A DNA stretch of 64,000 nucleotides from Gymnodinialimonas ulvae (GCF_037543845.1 NZ_JBBIFX010000001.1:682001-746000); one strand, 5' to 3'. Counted from the stretch's first letter, positions 8,186 through 17,436 are shown. Program-made: numbers and translations. Notes: a model not told the origin generated them from the letters alone.

Positions 8186-8428
8186 TTAACCGCCGCGACG
8201 AATGTGGTAGCGGGTCGCGCCGCCCTCTTCGAGGCTCGACACCAGGGTGTGGCCCTGCTCGGCGCAGAAATGCGGGACATCGACATGGGCGGCGGGATCG
8301 GTGGCCAGAAGCATGACCTCGGTGCCCGGCGCGGCCGTGGCCAACGCCTTGCGCAGGCGCAGCACCGGCAAAGGGCACAGCAGGTCGCGGGCGTCGATCA
8401 GGAGCGGGTCAGGGGACGGGACGGGCAT
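8186..8428 (-). CDS. TusA-family sulfur carrier protein
   Basis: An 80-aa TusA/SirA/YeeD-family protein. The sulfur-carrying Cys is Cys18 in the motif LLCPLPVLRLRKAL. Members accept persulfide sulfur from cysteine desulfurases and pass it on, for example to tRNA thiolation or molybdenum cofactor synthesis. Length and single domain fit the family. It is convergent with the transporter operon and divergent from ccdA. TusA itself and other subfamily members cannot be separated from sequence alone. Confidence 0.85.
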   Translation of the reverse strand: MPVPSPDPLLIDARDLLCPLPVLRLRKALATAAPGTEVMLLATDPAAHVDVPHFCAEQGHTLVSSLEEGGATRYHIRRGG

Positions 8429-8522
8429 GACAGCGGTGCTAACGTGACACGCTTCTCACGTCTACGCGATTGTGCGGCTTTGGCGGGTGACGGGGTGCGG
8501 CGCGGCGTCTAAGGGTGAATGT

Positions 8523-9278
8523 ATGTTCGGTATTGATCTGTTTGACGCATCGCTTTTGCCCGCGATGCTGGTGGCGCTGGCGGCGGGGGTGTTGAGTTTC
8601 CTGAGCCCCTGCGTGTTGCCCATTGTGCCGCCGTATCTGGCCTATATGGGCGGGATCACGATGACCGACATCGAGGAAGAAACCGCGACGGCCCGGCGCA
8701 AGGCGCTTTTGCCGGCGTTGTTTTTCGTGATGGGTCTGTCGACGGTGTTCATCTTCCTTGGGTTCACCGCCTCGCTCCTGGGGCAGTTTTTCTTGCAAAA
8801 TCAGATCCTTCTGGCGCGGATTTCCGGGGCTGTGGTGATCATCTTCGGGCTGCATTTCCTGGGCGTGATCCGTATACCGCTTTTGGACCGCGAGGCGCGT
8901 CTGGATGCGGGCGACAAGGGGGGCTCGACCTTCGGGGCCTATGTGCTCGGGTTGGCGTTTGCGTTTGGCTGGACGCCGTGCATCGGGCCGCAGCTTGGCG
9001 CGATCTTGTCGATTGCGGCCACGGAATCGAGCGTGGAGCGGGGCACGATGTTGTTGGCGGTCTATGCCGTGGGCCTCGGCCTGCCGTTCCTTTTGGCGGC
9101 GGCGTTCATCGACCGGGCGCAGGGTTTGATGGCGCGGATGAAGCGGCACATGAAGATGATCGAACGGGTCATGGGCGTGCTGTTGGTGGGTGTCGGCATT
9201 GCGTTGATGACGGGCGCGTTCTCGGCCTTTGCGTTTTGGTTGCTTGAGACGTTCCCGGCACTGGGTTTGCTTGGCTGA
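8523..9278 (+). CDS. ccdA: Cytochrome c biogenesis / thiol transport protein CcdA
   Basis: A 251-aa integral membrane protein with six predicted segments. The two redox cysteines sit in the family positions: Cys30 in LSFLSPCVLPIVPPYLAY and Cys153 in GWTPCIGPQLGA. CcdA carries reducing equivalents from cytoplasmic thioredoxin to periplasmic thiol proteins needed for cytochrome c maturation. The ATG at 8523 gives the standard length. ccmE, another cytochrome c maturation gene, lies far away at 57.7 kb. Confidence 0.93.
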   Translation: MFGIDLFDASLLPAMLVALAAGVLSFLSPCVLPIVPPYLAYMGGITMTDIEEETATARRKALLPALFFVMGLSTVFIFLGFTASLLGQFFLQNQILLARISGAVVIIFGLHFLGVIRIPLLDREARLDAGDKGGSTFGAYVLGLAFAFGWTPCIGPQLGAILSIAATESSVERGTMLLAVYAVGLGLPFLLAAAFIDRAQGLMARMKRHMKMIERVMGVLLVGVGIALMTGAFSAFAFWLLETFPALGLLG

Positions 9279-9319
9279 ATTAACCTAGCCTTGACCCGCG
9301 CGGTGGTTATGGTGCGCCC

Positions 9320-10549
9320 ATGGCGCGCGTGACCCGCAGGCATGTTCTTTATATTCCCGGCTTTGACCCGGTGCCGCCGCGTGCCTATCGCGAGCGGTAT
9401 CGCCGGGAGGCTGCGCGGCAGGCGCAGATCTCGGGCTATGTGGTCGAGCATGGCGAGCCGCCCGAAGGCGTGCGGTTCGGCTGGCATGTGGATGCGGTGG
9501 TCGAGGGCGAAGAGGTCGCGGTCGATCTGGAGGTGCTGTATTGGGCCGATCTGGTGCGCGCGCAGATGCGCGGCGGGGTCGCGGCCACCTATTGGGCGCT
9601 GCTGCGCACGGCGTGGATCTATGTCAGCTCGGGCGCGTTGTGGCGGTTGATGCGGTTGCGCAAGGGGCCGGTGATTGCGGCGCTCTATCCGGTGTTGGTG
9701 CTGCTGGGGCAGTTGGTCTTGGCCGGTGTCGGGGCGCTGGCGCTTGGAGCGGTAATTACGTGGCTTGGCGGACGGGCGGGGTTTGAGGAGATCATGGTCG
9801 GGCCTGCCTATGGTGCGGGACTTGTGCTTGGGATTGCGTTTCTGCGGTGGTGTGCCGGTCGCGACCATTTCTACGCCTGGTATTTGATGAAGGATTACGC
9901 GTTCGCGTCGTCTTTGAGGGGGGCGTATCCGCCGGACCAGGCGGCGCGGATGGCGGCGTTCGCGGACCGGATTGCAGAGGTTTTGCAGGGTGACGCGGAT
10001 GAGGTTTTGGTCGTTGGCCATTCCTCGGGTGCGTCTATCGCGGTGTCGGTTCTGGCCGATTTGATCCGGGCGGGGCGCGTGCCGGAGGGTGGCCCGATCT
10101 TGTCGCTTTTGACGTTGGGTCAAGTGGTGCCGATGGTGTCCTTCCTGCCCGAGGCGCGGCGGTTGCGGGGCGATCTGGCGTTGATGAGCGGGGCGGACGT
10201 GCCCTGGGTCGATGTCAGCGCGCCGGGCGACGGGTGTTCATTCGCGCTGTGCGATCCGGTGGCGGTTACGGGCGTGGCGCCGGAGGGGCAGCGTTGGCCG
10301 TTGGTTGTGTCGGCGGCGTTTACGCAGACCCTGTCCGAGGCGGCGCGGGCGGGGTTGAAATGGCGGCTTTTCGACCTGCACTTTCAGTATCTCAACGCGT
10401 TTGATGCCCTGCCTGAGGGTCGGGATGCGTATGAGTATTTTCGGGTCACATTGGGGCCGATGACCTTGTGGGAGCGGTTCGGTGCGCGCGCGCCGTCGGG
10501 GTCGCGGATTGCGCGGACGGTGAACCGGTACACGGATATCGCGCCTTGA
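9320..10549 (+). CDS. Membrane-associated alpha/beta-hydrolase-like protein
   Basis: A 409-aa protein with a cytoplasm-like N-terminus (HVLYIPGFDPVPPRAYRERY), two hydrophobic segments around residues 115-175, and a nucleophile-elbow-like motif VVGHSSGASIAVSV near residue 235. This suggests a Ser hydrolase on the membrane, perhaps a lipase or esterase; the remaining catalytic residues are not obvious. Its stop overlaps the TTG start of the P450 gene by 4 nt, so the two are coupled and may act on the same hydrophobic substrate. No established gene name is recognised. Confidence 0.7.
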   Translation: MARVTRRHVLYIPGFDPVPPRAYRERYRREAARQAQISGYVVEHGEPPEGVRFGWHVDAVVEGEEVAVDLEVLYWADLVRAQMRGGVAATYWALLRTAWIYVSSGALWRLMRLRKGPVIAALYPVLVLLGQLVLAGVGALALGAVITWLGGRAGFEEIMVGPAYGAGLVLGIAFLRWCAGRDHFYAWYLMKDYAFASSLRGAYPPDQAARMAAFADRIAEVLQGDADEVLVVGHSSGASIAVSVLADLIRAGRVPEGGPILSLLTLGQVVPMVSFLPEARRLRGDLALMSGADVPWVDVSAPGDGCSFALCDPVAVTGVAPEGQRWPLVVSAAFTQTLSEAARAGLKWRLFDLHFQYLNAFDALPEGRDAYEYFRVTLGPMTLWERFGARAPSGSRIARTVNRYTDIAP

Positions 10550-11895
10550 GCGATGTGCCCCCAAAGCCCGAGGCCAGGGCCGAACGCGTGTCGCTTTGGC
10601 GGTATATGCGTCTGTTTCGGAAGGATATCCTGTCGGCGCAGCCGGAGCGGTTGTATCGCGCGTGGATGGCGGAATTCCGGACGCCGTTTTTTCGGTCCTA
10701 TATGATCAACCAGCCGGAATTGGTTGCGGAGGTGTTGAAGGCGCGGCCTTTGGATTTCCCGAAATCCGGCCGCGTGGGCGAGGGGTTGCGGCCGCTTTTG
10801 GGAAACGCGGTGTTCCTGACCAACGGGGCTGAGTGGCAGAGACAGAGGCGGATCATTGACCCGGCGTTCGAGGGCGGGCGGCTGCGCGATACGTTTCCCG
10901 CGATGTGGGCGGCGGGTGCTGCGGCGGTGGCGCGCATGCCCGAGGGGGTTGCGGAGGTCGAGGAAGAGATGAGCCATGCGGCGGCGGATGTGATCTTTCG
11001 CACGCTGTTTTCCCTGCCGATCGAGGCGGAGATTGCCAGCCGCGTGTTCCATGCGTTCCGGGCCTATCAAAGGACGCAGCCGATCCTGAATGCGGCGGCA
11101 TTTGTGCCGTTGCCGAAATGGCTGCCGCGCGGGCACAAGGCCCGGACGCGGGAGGCGGCGGATGAAATCCGGGCGTTGATCACGGACATGACGCAGGCGC
11201 GGATGGCAGAGATTGCGGCGGGCACAGCGCCCGATGATCTGGCCACGAAGATCATGACGACGCCGGACCCGCAGACGGGGGAGCGGTTCACGGCCGAGGA
11301 GATGGTCGATCAGGTGGCGATCTTCTTTCTCGCGGGCCATGAGACGAGCGCCTCGGCGCTGGGGTGGGCTTTGTACCTGCTGGCGCGGTATCCGGAGTGG
11401 CAGGAGCGGGTCGCGCAGGAGGCGGCGGGCTTGCCCGATGCGCCGGATTTCGCGGTTCTGTCGCGATTGGCGGTGACCCGCGATGTGTTTCGCGAGGCGT
11501 TGCGACTGTATCCGCCGGTGCCGATGATGGTGCGGCAGACGACGCGGCCAGAAGTGTTTCGCAAGCGCGTGGTGAAGCGTGGCAGTCAGGTGGTCATCTC
11601 GCCCTGGCACCTGCATCGGCAGGCGCGGCTGTGGGACGATCCCGACGGGTTCGATCCGGGCCGCTGGCAGACGGAAAACGGCAAGACCTGCGCGCGGGAG
11701 GCATTCATCCCGTTCTCGGCGGGCGCGCGGGTGTGCACGGGCGCGGGGTTCGCGATGGTGGAGGGGGTATTGTTGTTGGCGATGTTGTGCCGTGCGTTTC
11801 GGTTTGAGCGGATCGCGGGCGACGATCCGGTGCCGGTGGCGCATCTGACGGTGCGGGCGAAGGACGGCATTCGGTTGCGCGTGTCGCGGCGATAG
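10546..11895 (+). CDS. Cytochrome P450
   Basis: A 449-aa P450 with complete landmarks: I-helix oxygen-activation motif AGHETSA, K-helix ExxR in EALRLYPP, and the heme-binding loop FSAGARVCTG with axial Cys397. Lengths before and after the Cys are normal, so the enzyme should be active. The likely start is TTG at 10546, overlapping the previous stop (TTGA), like other coupled pairs here; GTG at 10555 is an alternative. Substrate and redox partners are unknown, and no ferredoxin gene is adjacent. The tight pairing with the hydrolase-like gene is the only functional clue. Confidence 0.92.
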   Translation: MSDVPPKPEARAERVSLWRYMRLFRKDILSAQPERLYRAWMAEFRTPFFRSYMINQPELVAEVLKARPLDFPKSGRVGEGLRPLLGNAVFLTNGAEWQRQRRIIDPAFEGGRLRDTFPAMWAAGAAAVARMPEGVAEVEEEMSHAAADVIFRTLFSLPIEAEIASRVFHAFRAYQRTQPILNAAAFVPLPKWLPRGHKARTREAADEIRALITDMTQARMAEIAAGTAPDDLATKIMTTPDPQTGERFTAEEMVDQVAIFFLAGHETSASALGWALYLLARYPEWQERVAQEAAGLPDAPDFAVLSRLAVTRDVFREALRLYPPVPMMVRQTTRPEVFRKRVVKRGSQVVISPWHLHRQARLWDDPDGFDPGRWQTENGKTCAREAFIPFSAGARVCTGAGFAMVEGVLLLAMLCRAFRFERIAGDDPVPVAHLTVRAKDGIRLRVSRR

Positions 11896-11978
11896 CGGCG
11901 CGGCTCGGGCGGGGAGGTTGCGCCAGATCACGATCAGATCGGCATTCCCGACCGCGCGGTTGCCGCGGCAAGGCCCGC

Positions 11979-12200
11979 TTAGCCGTCTTTCAGCGCCTGC
12001 AGGATATGCACCCGGATGGCGGAGGCGAGACCCGCCGACACGCCCCGGGCGGCGTCGATCTCGGCCACCAGCGCGTTGACGGACAGGCCCCGCTCCTCGG
12101 CCAGCGCCTGCAATTCGTCCCAGAACGCATCTTCGAGCGACACGCTGGTGCGGTGCCCTTGCAAGGTGAGCGAGCGTTTGCGGGGGCGGGCGTCTTTCAT
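11979..12200 (-). CDS. Ribbon-helix-helix domain protein (RHH_4 type)
   Basis: A 73-aa protein with the segments RSLTLQGHRTSVSLEDAFWD (beta strand) and LSVNALVAEID (helices) typical of the RHH_4 family found in alphaproteobacteria. It probably binds DNA as a dimer. It is the last gene of a minus-strand operon with fumC, a DUF4169 protein and a membrane protein; its start overlaps the preceding stop by 4 nt. Its target is unknown. Confidence 0.85.
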   Translation of the reverse strand: MKDARPRKRSLTLQGHRTSVSLEDAFWDELQALAEERGLSVNALVAEIDAARGVSAGLASAIRVHILQALKDG

Positions 12201-12700
12201 GAGGAGGGGGCGACCCAGGCGCGGGTGTCAGGGTTGAAATCGAAACGGATGCCACAGGCCTCTGGCGTGACCGGCGGGCCGGTGAGGGTCCATTCGATCC
12301 GGACCGCAGGCAGGAGAGCGGCCAGCACGACCCATAGCGTCAAGACGCCCACGGCCAGCAGGATCAACTGCACCCTCTTGGAATAGGGGGGGCGCGATTG
12401 CATCATGTTAGGGTTGCTGGCCCACATGCACGCCAGGACGAAAGCCGTGGCCAGCGCGACGTTCAAAGCATAAGGCCCCGCCCAGATGCGCCGTTCCAGC
12501 GACGAGATGACACCGTCGCCGGTAGAGTGAAAGACCGCCCCACCCAAATAGCGCAGAAGCGCCGGGTCCGCCGGGCCACAATCGGCGACGCGGAAGGGGG
12601 CGAGATGGGTGGCAACGAAGCCGAGGGCGAGGGCCGTCAGCCCAAGGGCGGTGAGGGTGCGGCGTTTGTCCGCCGGGGACCAGGGCGCGAGGTCACTCAT
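12197..12700 (-). CDS. Hypothetical membrane protein in the fumC operon
   Basis: A 167-aa protein with three hydrophobic segments, around residues 15-35, 75-92 and 108-130, and a C-terminal domain without a clear motif. Its start overlaps the DUF4169 gene stop by 8 nt and its end overlaps the RHH gene start by 4 nt, so it is translationally coupled within the operon. I do not recognise the family. Confidence 0.7.
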   Translation of the reverse strand: MSDLAPWSPADKRRTLTALGLTALALGFVATHLAPFRVADCGPADPALLRYLGGAVFHSTGDGVISSLERRIWAGPYALNVALATAFVLACMWASNPNMMQSRPPYSKRVQLILLAVGVLTLWVVLAALLPAVRIEWTLTGPPVTPEACGIRFDFNPDTRAWVAPSS

Positions 12701-12872
12701 CGCGCTTGTGCCCGTCGACCCGCTTGTCGGCCAAGGCCTTACGCGCGGCGTTCCGGTCCCGCGCGGCTTTGGGCCGTCCGTGTTTCACCGCGTTCTCGTC
12801 GGCTTGTTTCCTCGCTGCATCGCGCGCGCGGGATTTGCGGGCCTTCGACAGGCTGACGAGTTTGCCGCTCAT
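12693..12872 (-). CDS. DUF4169 family small basic protein
   Basis: A 59-aa protein beginning MSGKLVSLSKARKSRARD, with a continuous Lys/Arg/Ala-rich helix to the end. This is typical of DUF4169, a family usually encoded just after fumC in Rhodobacterales. The function is unknown; the charge suggests nucleic acid or ribosome binding. It lies 9 bp after the fumC stop and overlaps the next gene by 8 nt. Confidence 0.85.
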   Translation of the reverse strand: MSGKLVSLSKARKSRARDAARKQADENAVKHGRPKAARDRNAARKALADKRVDGHKRDE

Positions 12873-12881
12873 CCGTGCCTC

Positions 12882-14270
<1,389 letters not shown>

Positions 14271-14353
14271 GTCTGTCCTCCGGTCTGAGTTGGGGGCGGT
14301 TTACCGGGGGGAAGGCGGGCGCGCAATGTGCGGGCGGTCGCAGTTTTGCGCTA

Positions 14354-14914
14354 TCAGGCGGTTTGGCTGAAGCGGTAGACGCGGGCGGGCGGCACGTTCC
14401 ACCAGATCTTGCCGGATTTGCGCCAGGTCAGGTTCAGCTCGTCGCGGACGATCTTGGTGACGGGCGGCTTCGGGCCATAGGTGAATTGGACGTAATCGCC
14501 GCCGGGCGCGACCTTTTGGGCGAACCCGGTCATGATATCGCGTTGCAACTCGGTGGGCATCGACAGGAGCGGCAGGCCCGAGACGACGGCTTGCACGTTG
14601 TCCACGGGCAGGGTGCCGCAATCGCCCGCCGACATCTGATAGACGTTGAGGCCGGGGAAATTGGCGCGCAGGCGGTCGCAGAAATCGGGGTTCATCTCGA
14701 TGGAATGGCAGTTTTCGGGTGCGATGCCTGCGTCGAGGATGGCGCGGGTAATGTTGCCGGTGCCCGCGCCCAATTCGATGACGGCTCCTTTTACAGGGTC
14801 GAGTTCGGCGGCCATCTCGGCGCACAGGCCGCGCGAGGAGGGGGCCAGCGCCACGACCTGATGCGGTTTGCGGAAAAGCTGACCCATGAACAGGGCGAGG
14901 TCACTGGTGGCCAA
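14354..14914 (-). CDS. SAM-dependent methyltransferase, phospholipid N-methyltransferase-like
   Basis: A protein of about 186 aa. Class I methyltransferase motif I is VIELGAGTGNITRAIL; an acidic SAM-binding residue follows in CHSIEMNPDF. The start region LFRKPHQVVALAPSSRG resembles the PmtA/ubiquinone-type methyltransferases common in Rhodobacterales that methylate phosphatidylethanolamine, but lipid specificity is inferred. The longer open frame to 15142 lies inside sspB. A TTG at 14914 with GGAG 7 nt upstream is the best start; ATG at 14887 is the alternative. Confidence 0.75.
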   Translation of the reverse strand: MATSDLALFMGQLFRKPHQVVALAPSSRGLCAEMAAELDPVKGAVIELGAGTGNITRAILDAGIAPENCHSIEMNPDFCDRLRANFPGLNVYQMSAGDCGTLPVDNVQAVVSGLPLLSMPTELQRDIMTGFAQKVAPGGDYVQFTYGPKPPVTKIVRDELNLTWRKSGKIWWNVPPARVYRFSQTA

Positions 14915-14951
14915 GGCGCGGCTCCGGAGCGGTGGGTCGGGGACAGGGCGG

Positions 14952-15473
14952 TCAGGTGTTCTTGCGGAAGGTATCGAGGCTGACGACGTCGGCTTTTTGC
15001 GTGTCGCCGGGATCGGATGCGTCGGGCTCCGCATCGGGCGTGTCGGGCGTGTCGGGCGCGTCGGCTGTGTCGGGATCCGTGTCCGCGACGGTGCCGTCGG
15101 TGTCGCCCTCTTCGTTGCGCTCGAAGCGCCAGCCGAATTCAACCGAAGGATCGACGAAGGTGAGGATCGCGTCGAACGGAACGGTCAAACGTTCGGGCGC
15201 ATCGCCGAAGTTCAGCGTGACGGCGAATTGGTCATCGTCCACCTGCAGATCGTCATACCAGTTCTGGATCACGATCATCATTTCCTCAGGGTAGCGGTCG
15301 CGCAGCCAATCGGCGATATCCACCGCATCGTGCCGGGTGTTGAAGGTGATGAAGAAGTGGTGATCGCCGGGCAATCCGCTTGCCGCAACGCCCCTGAGCA
15401 CCTGCCGGATGACGCCGCAGACGGCCTCGTGCATGAGACGGCCATAGGGAATGGAGGATGGCATATCCGACAT
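14952..15473 (-). CDS. sspB: SspB-family ClpXP adaptor protein
   Basis: A 173-aa alphaproteobacterial SspB. The folded substrate-binding domain covers residues 1-120 (IPYGRLMHEAVCGVIRQVL; HHFFITFNTRHDAVDIADWL; VTLNFGDAPERLTVPFDAIL). It is followed by an acidic Asp/Thr/Pro-rich linker and a C-terminal VVSLDTFRKNT segment that should dock on the ClpX N-domain. SspB tethers ssrA-tagged polypeptides to ClpXP. Its substrate tag is encoded by ssrA about 1 kb upstream on the same strand. The stop is 37 bp before the methyltransferase start, so they may be cotranscribed. Confidence 0.92.
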   Translation of the reverse strand: MSDMPSSIPYGRLMHEAVCGVIRQVLRGVAASGLPGDHHFFITFNTRHDAVDIADWLRDRYPEEMMIVIQNWYDDLQVDDDQFAVTLNFGDAPERLTVPFDAILTFVDPSVEFGWRFERNEEGDTDGTVADTDPDTADAPDTPDTPDAEPDASDPGDTQKADVVSLDTFRKNT

Positions 15474-15563
15474 GAGTGAGACCCGTTGCGTGCAGCAGAC
15501 CCGCGCAGCATAGGGGATTCGCGGCGATATGAAAGCGGGACGACGCGGGGCGGTTGGCGGCCG

Positions 15564-15929
15564 TCAGCTTGTTGGCAGGTTGGCCAGCACAAGCCAGGCC
15601 CCAAGGGCCGCCTCGGTGCCGAAGAATGTCCAGCTTTGACGCGAGCCCGCCTGATCGCGCAGGATCGAGGTCACGCGGCCCACGGCGGCGCCCGCATAGG
15701 CTAGGCCAAGGGCGACCCAGGCCATGGGCTCGTTGAGGTAGATCACGCCCGCGCCGATGCCCACGAAGAGGCAGCCCGAGACGGCCGAGACCTCGGTCAG
15801 CGCCATGTTGGTGGGCCCGGATTTCATATCGAGCACGCTCATCGTCCAGCGCGGGGCGAGCCAGCCGCACAGGCCAAGCCCGATGGTGAGGAGTGCGACG
15901 GCGAAGTTGATATAGTCGATGGCGGTCAT
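15564..15929 (-). CDS. DUF4345-like small membrane protein
   Basis: A 121-aa protein with four hydrophobic helices (YINFAVALLTIGLGLCGWLA; SAVSGCLFVGIGAGVIY; MAWVALGLAYAGAAVGRV; EAALGAWLVLANL). The pattern resembles DUF4345 membrane proteins. Function unknown. It is a single gene on the minus strand between sspB and the repeat region. Confidence 0.7.
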   Translation of the reverse strand: MTAIDYINFAVALLTIGLGLCGWLAPRWTMSVLDMKSGPTNMALTEVSAVSGCLFVGIGAGVIYLNEPMAWVALGLAYAGAAVGRVTSILRDQAGSRQSWTFFGTEAALGAWLVLANLPTS

Positions 15930-16090
15930 GTTTGGGCAAATCCGATTGCGTACGTGTTGTGAGTTAAACGGCGCGCGCGCGGGTTTGGATCACTTCGGGT
16001 GAAAGTTTGTGAGAGGAAGGTGGTGGGGTTTGAAGGTGGGGCGCTGCCCGAACGTGGCCGCCATGGACGACCGCGAGACATGCTCAGGGG

Positions 16091-16418
16091 GTGGAAAGGG
16101 CAGGCTTCTGTTGCCCAAGCGTCGTCGCGTGCGACGGCGCGATGCCTGCGGGCGGGTCAAGCGATGCGAAACGACAAGGGACGCGCAGGGGGTGGAAAGT
16201 GCAGGCTTCTGTTGCCCAAGCGTCGTCGCGTGCGACGGCGCGATGCCTGCGGGCGGGTCGAGCCATGCGAAACTGCAAGGGATGCGCAGGGGGTGGAAAG
16301 TGCAGGCTTCTGTTGCCCAAGCGTCGTCGCATGCGACGGCGCGATGCCTGCGGGCGGGTCAAGCCATGCGAAACTGCAAGGGATGCGCAGGGGGTGGAAA
16401 GTGCAGGCTTCTGTTGCC
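16091..16418. repeat. Three 101-bp tandem repeats plus a partial fourth copy, derived from the ssrA 3' end
   Basis: Copies start at 16091, 16192 and 16293 with an exact 101-bp period; the partial copy (16394-16418) is the 3' end of ssrA itself. Copies differ by only a few bases. Each contains, on the minus strand, GCAGGC, a near-palindrome (CGTCGCATGCGACG, perfect in the third copy), GGCAACAGAAGCCTGC and ACTTTCCACCCCC. The GCAGGC...GCCTGC arms and GGCAACAGAA are also present in the tmRNA terminal hairpin. The period is not a multiple of three, so all frames stay open by accident and the region is not coding. There are no spacers, so it is not CRISPR. Confidence 0.9.
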
Positions 16419-16715
16419 AGGTGCCTGCGAACCCCGCCAGCTCTGGCTAGAGAACTGGGCTTAAAGTCGGCGACTCAGGACAGCTTACGCTGCGAGAGCC
16501 ATTGCCGGAGCACGATTGTCATTTGCAATTGTACTTGTCGGGCCGATACGGTGGCACCCCGCCGAGACAAAGCTAACCCCTTTAGACGTTCGTCGATCCT
16601 ATTTCGGCCCCCTACCTTCCCCAAATGAAGGATATTTGGTGGAGCCGCCGGGTACCGCCCCCGGGTCCGATCCGCTTATTACGAGCGCGTTTATGTCCAT
16701 AGTCCCCGAGGGGAC
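16400..16715 (-). ncRNA. ssrA: Transfer-messenger RNA (circularly permuted, two-piece)
   Basis: Minus-strand tmRNA in permuted order. The acceptor piece comes first and ends in GGCTCCACCA (CCA at 16637-16639). A 25-nt intervening segment (16612-16636) follows, then the coding piece, whose mature 5' end is at 16611 (GGGGCCG). GGGGCCG pairs with CGGCTCC in a 7-bp acceptor stem with the G3-U70 wobble that alanyl-tRNA synthetase needs. The tag frame 16526-16485 encodes ANDNRAPAMALAA and a TAA stop. A terminal hairpin GCAGGC/GCCTGC ends near 16403. tmRNA rescues stalled ribosomes and tags the peptide for ClpXP. The outer ends are approximate. Confidence 0.95.
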
Positions 16716-16721
16716 ACCTTA

Positions 16722-16750
16722 CATATACGTTGCGGGCGGTCGTGTTTCAA
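16722..16750 (-). promoter_or_regulatory. ssrA promoter
   Basis: On the minus strand TTGAAA (16745-16750) and TATATG (16722-16727) are separated by exactly 17 bp, a good sigma-70 promoter, with the transcript expected to start near 16715. The -35 box overlaps the stop codon of the upstream gntR gene. Confidence 0.75.
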
Positions 16751-17379
16751 CTGCCGTTGGAATGGGTCGGGACGTCGGATGCCATGCTTTGCGCTTCGAG
16801 CAGAGCGCGCAAGGTTCCGATGCGGGTGGCCTCGGCCATGCGGGTCATCACCTCGGTCAGGCGCGGGTCGATGCCGGAGGAGCTGTCGGCGGCCTCGGCC
16901 ATGCGCCAGCGGAACAGCCGCCAGAGGGCTGCCTTGAGCGCATTGCCGAGGATATCACTGTTCATCTCGTTGGTGATGATGTTCAGCGAGGTGGAGCGGA
17001 TTGTGAAATTGGTCTCAAGGTCGATCTCGTTGGCGGCGTTCACCTGCCGCTCCAGCGCCACGATATAGGCGTTGGCTTCGACCGAGAGGGGGCGATCGCC
17101 CTCGATCTCGGAGGCCACTTTGAGCAGGGAAAACGCAAGGTCGATGTCGCGCTGCTTGTCTTCGACTTTCAGCGCCGAGACGACCGTGCCGACGCCTGAT
17201 CGGACCTCCACCAGACGCTCATAGGCCAGCCGTTGCAGGGCCTGCCGGACCGGGGTGCGTGACACGCCGAACTCATGTGCCAGCTCTTGTTCATGCAGGA
17301 CCGGGCTTTGGGTCGGCGGTTCAAGACAGATGCGCTTGCGCAGTGAATTGGCGATGGTCTCGGCATTATGTTTGGCCAT
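16747..17379 (-). CDS. GntR-family transcriptional regulator
   Basis: A 210-aa regulator with an N-terminal winged helix (LRKRICLEPPTQSPVLHEQE; HEFGVSRTPVRQALQRLAYE near residues 32-52; VEVRSGVGTVVSA wing). A helical effector domain of about 135 residues follows, resembling FCD domains, but I see no clear set of metal-binding His/Asp residues. ATG at 17379 gives the standard N-terminus. It is divergent from the tyrosine phosphatase gene, and TGTATACA sites in the 79-bp spacer are likely its operator. The effector is unknown. Its stop overlaps the ssrA promoter. Confidence 0.88.
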   Translation of the reverse strand: MAKHNAETIANSLRKRICLEPPTQSPVLHEQELAHEFGVSRTPVRQALQRLAYERLVEVRSGVGTVVSALKVEDKQRDIDLAFSLLKVASEIEGDRPLSVEANAYIVALERQVNAANEIDLETNFTIRSTSLNIITNEMNSDILGNALKAALWRLFRWRMAEAADSSSGIDPRLTEVMTRMAEATRIGTLRALLEAQSMASDVPTHSNGS

Positions 17380-17418
17380 ATCGGATCCCGTTAAGCTTTG
17401 TTGGCAATGCCTCCCAAG

Positions 17419-17436
17419 TGTGTATATCTGTATACA
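17419..17436. promoter_or_regulatory. GTATAC-type GntR operator in the divergent promoter
   Basis: The stretch GTGTATATCTGTATACA holds a perfect TGTATACA palindrome (17429-17436) and an imperfect copy 10 bp before it. It overlaps a candidate plus-strand promoter: TTGGCA at 17401-17406, 16-bp spacer, TATATC at 17423-17428. Similar palindromes occur at 18081, 18101, 30931 and 30941. Binding by the adjacent GntR protein is inferred. Confidence 0.6.

Noticed and set aside
14915..15142. N-terminal Thr/Pro-rich extension of the methyltransferase
   Set aside because: It overlaps the acidic tail of sspB in another frame; a TTG with a good ribosome site at 14914 explains the gene.
16091..16418. CRISPR array
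   Set aside because: Copies are contiguous 101-bp units without unique spacers, and no cas genes are present.
16009..16464. Long open frames in all plus-strand frames encoding Cys- and Arg-rich repeat proteins
   Set aside because: They arise because the 101-bp repeat unit shifts frame each copy. The region is the antisense of ssrA and its repeats, with no ribosome site or homology.
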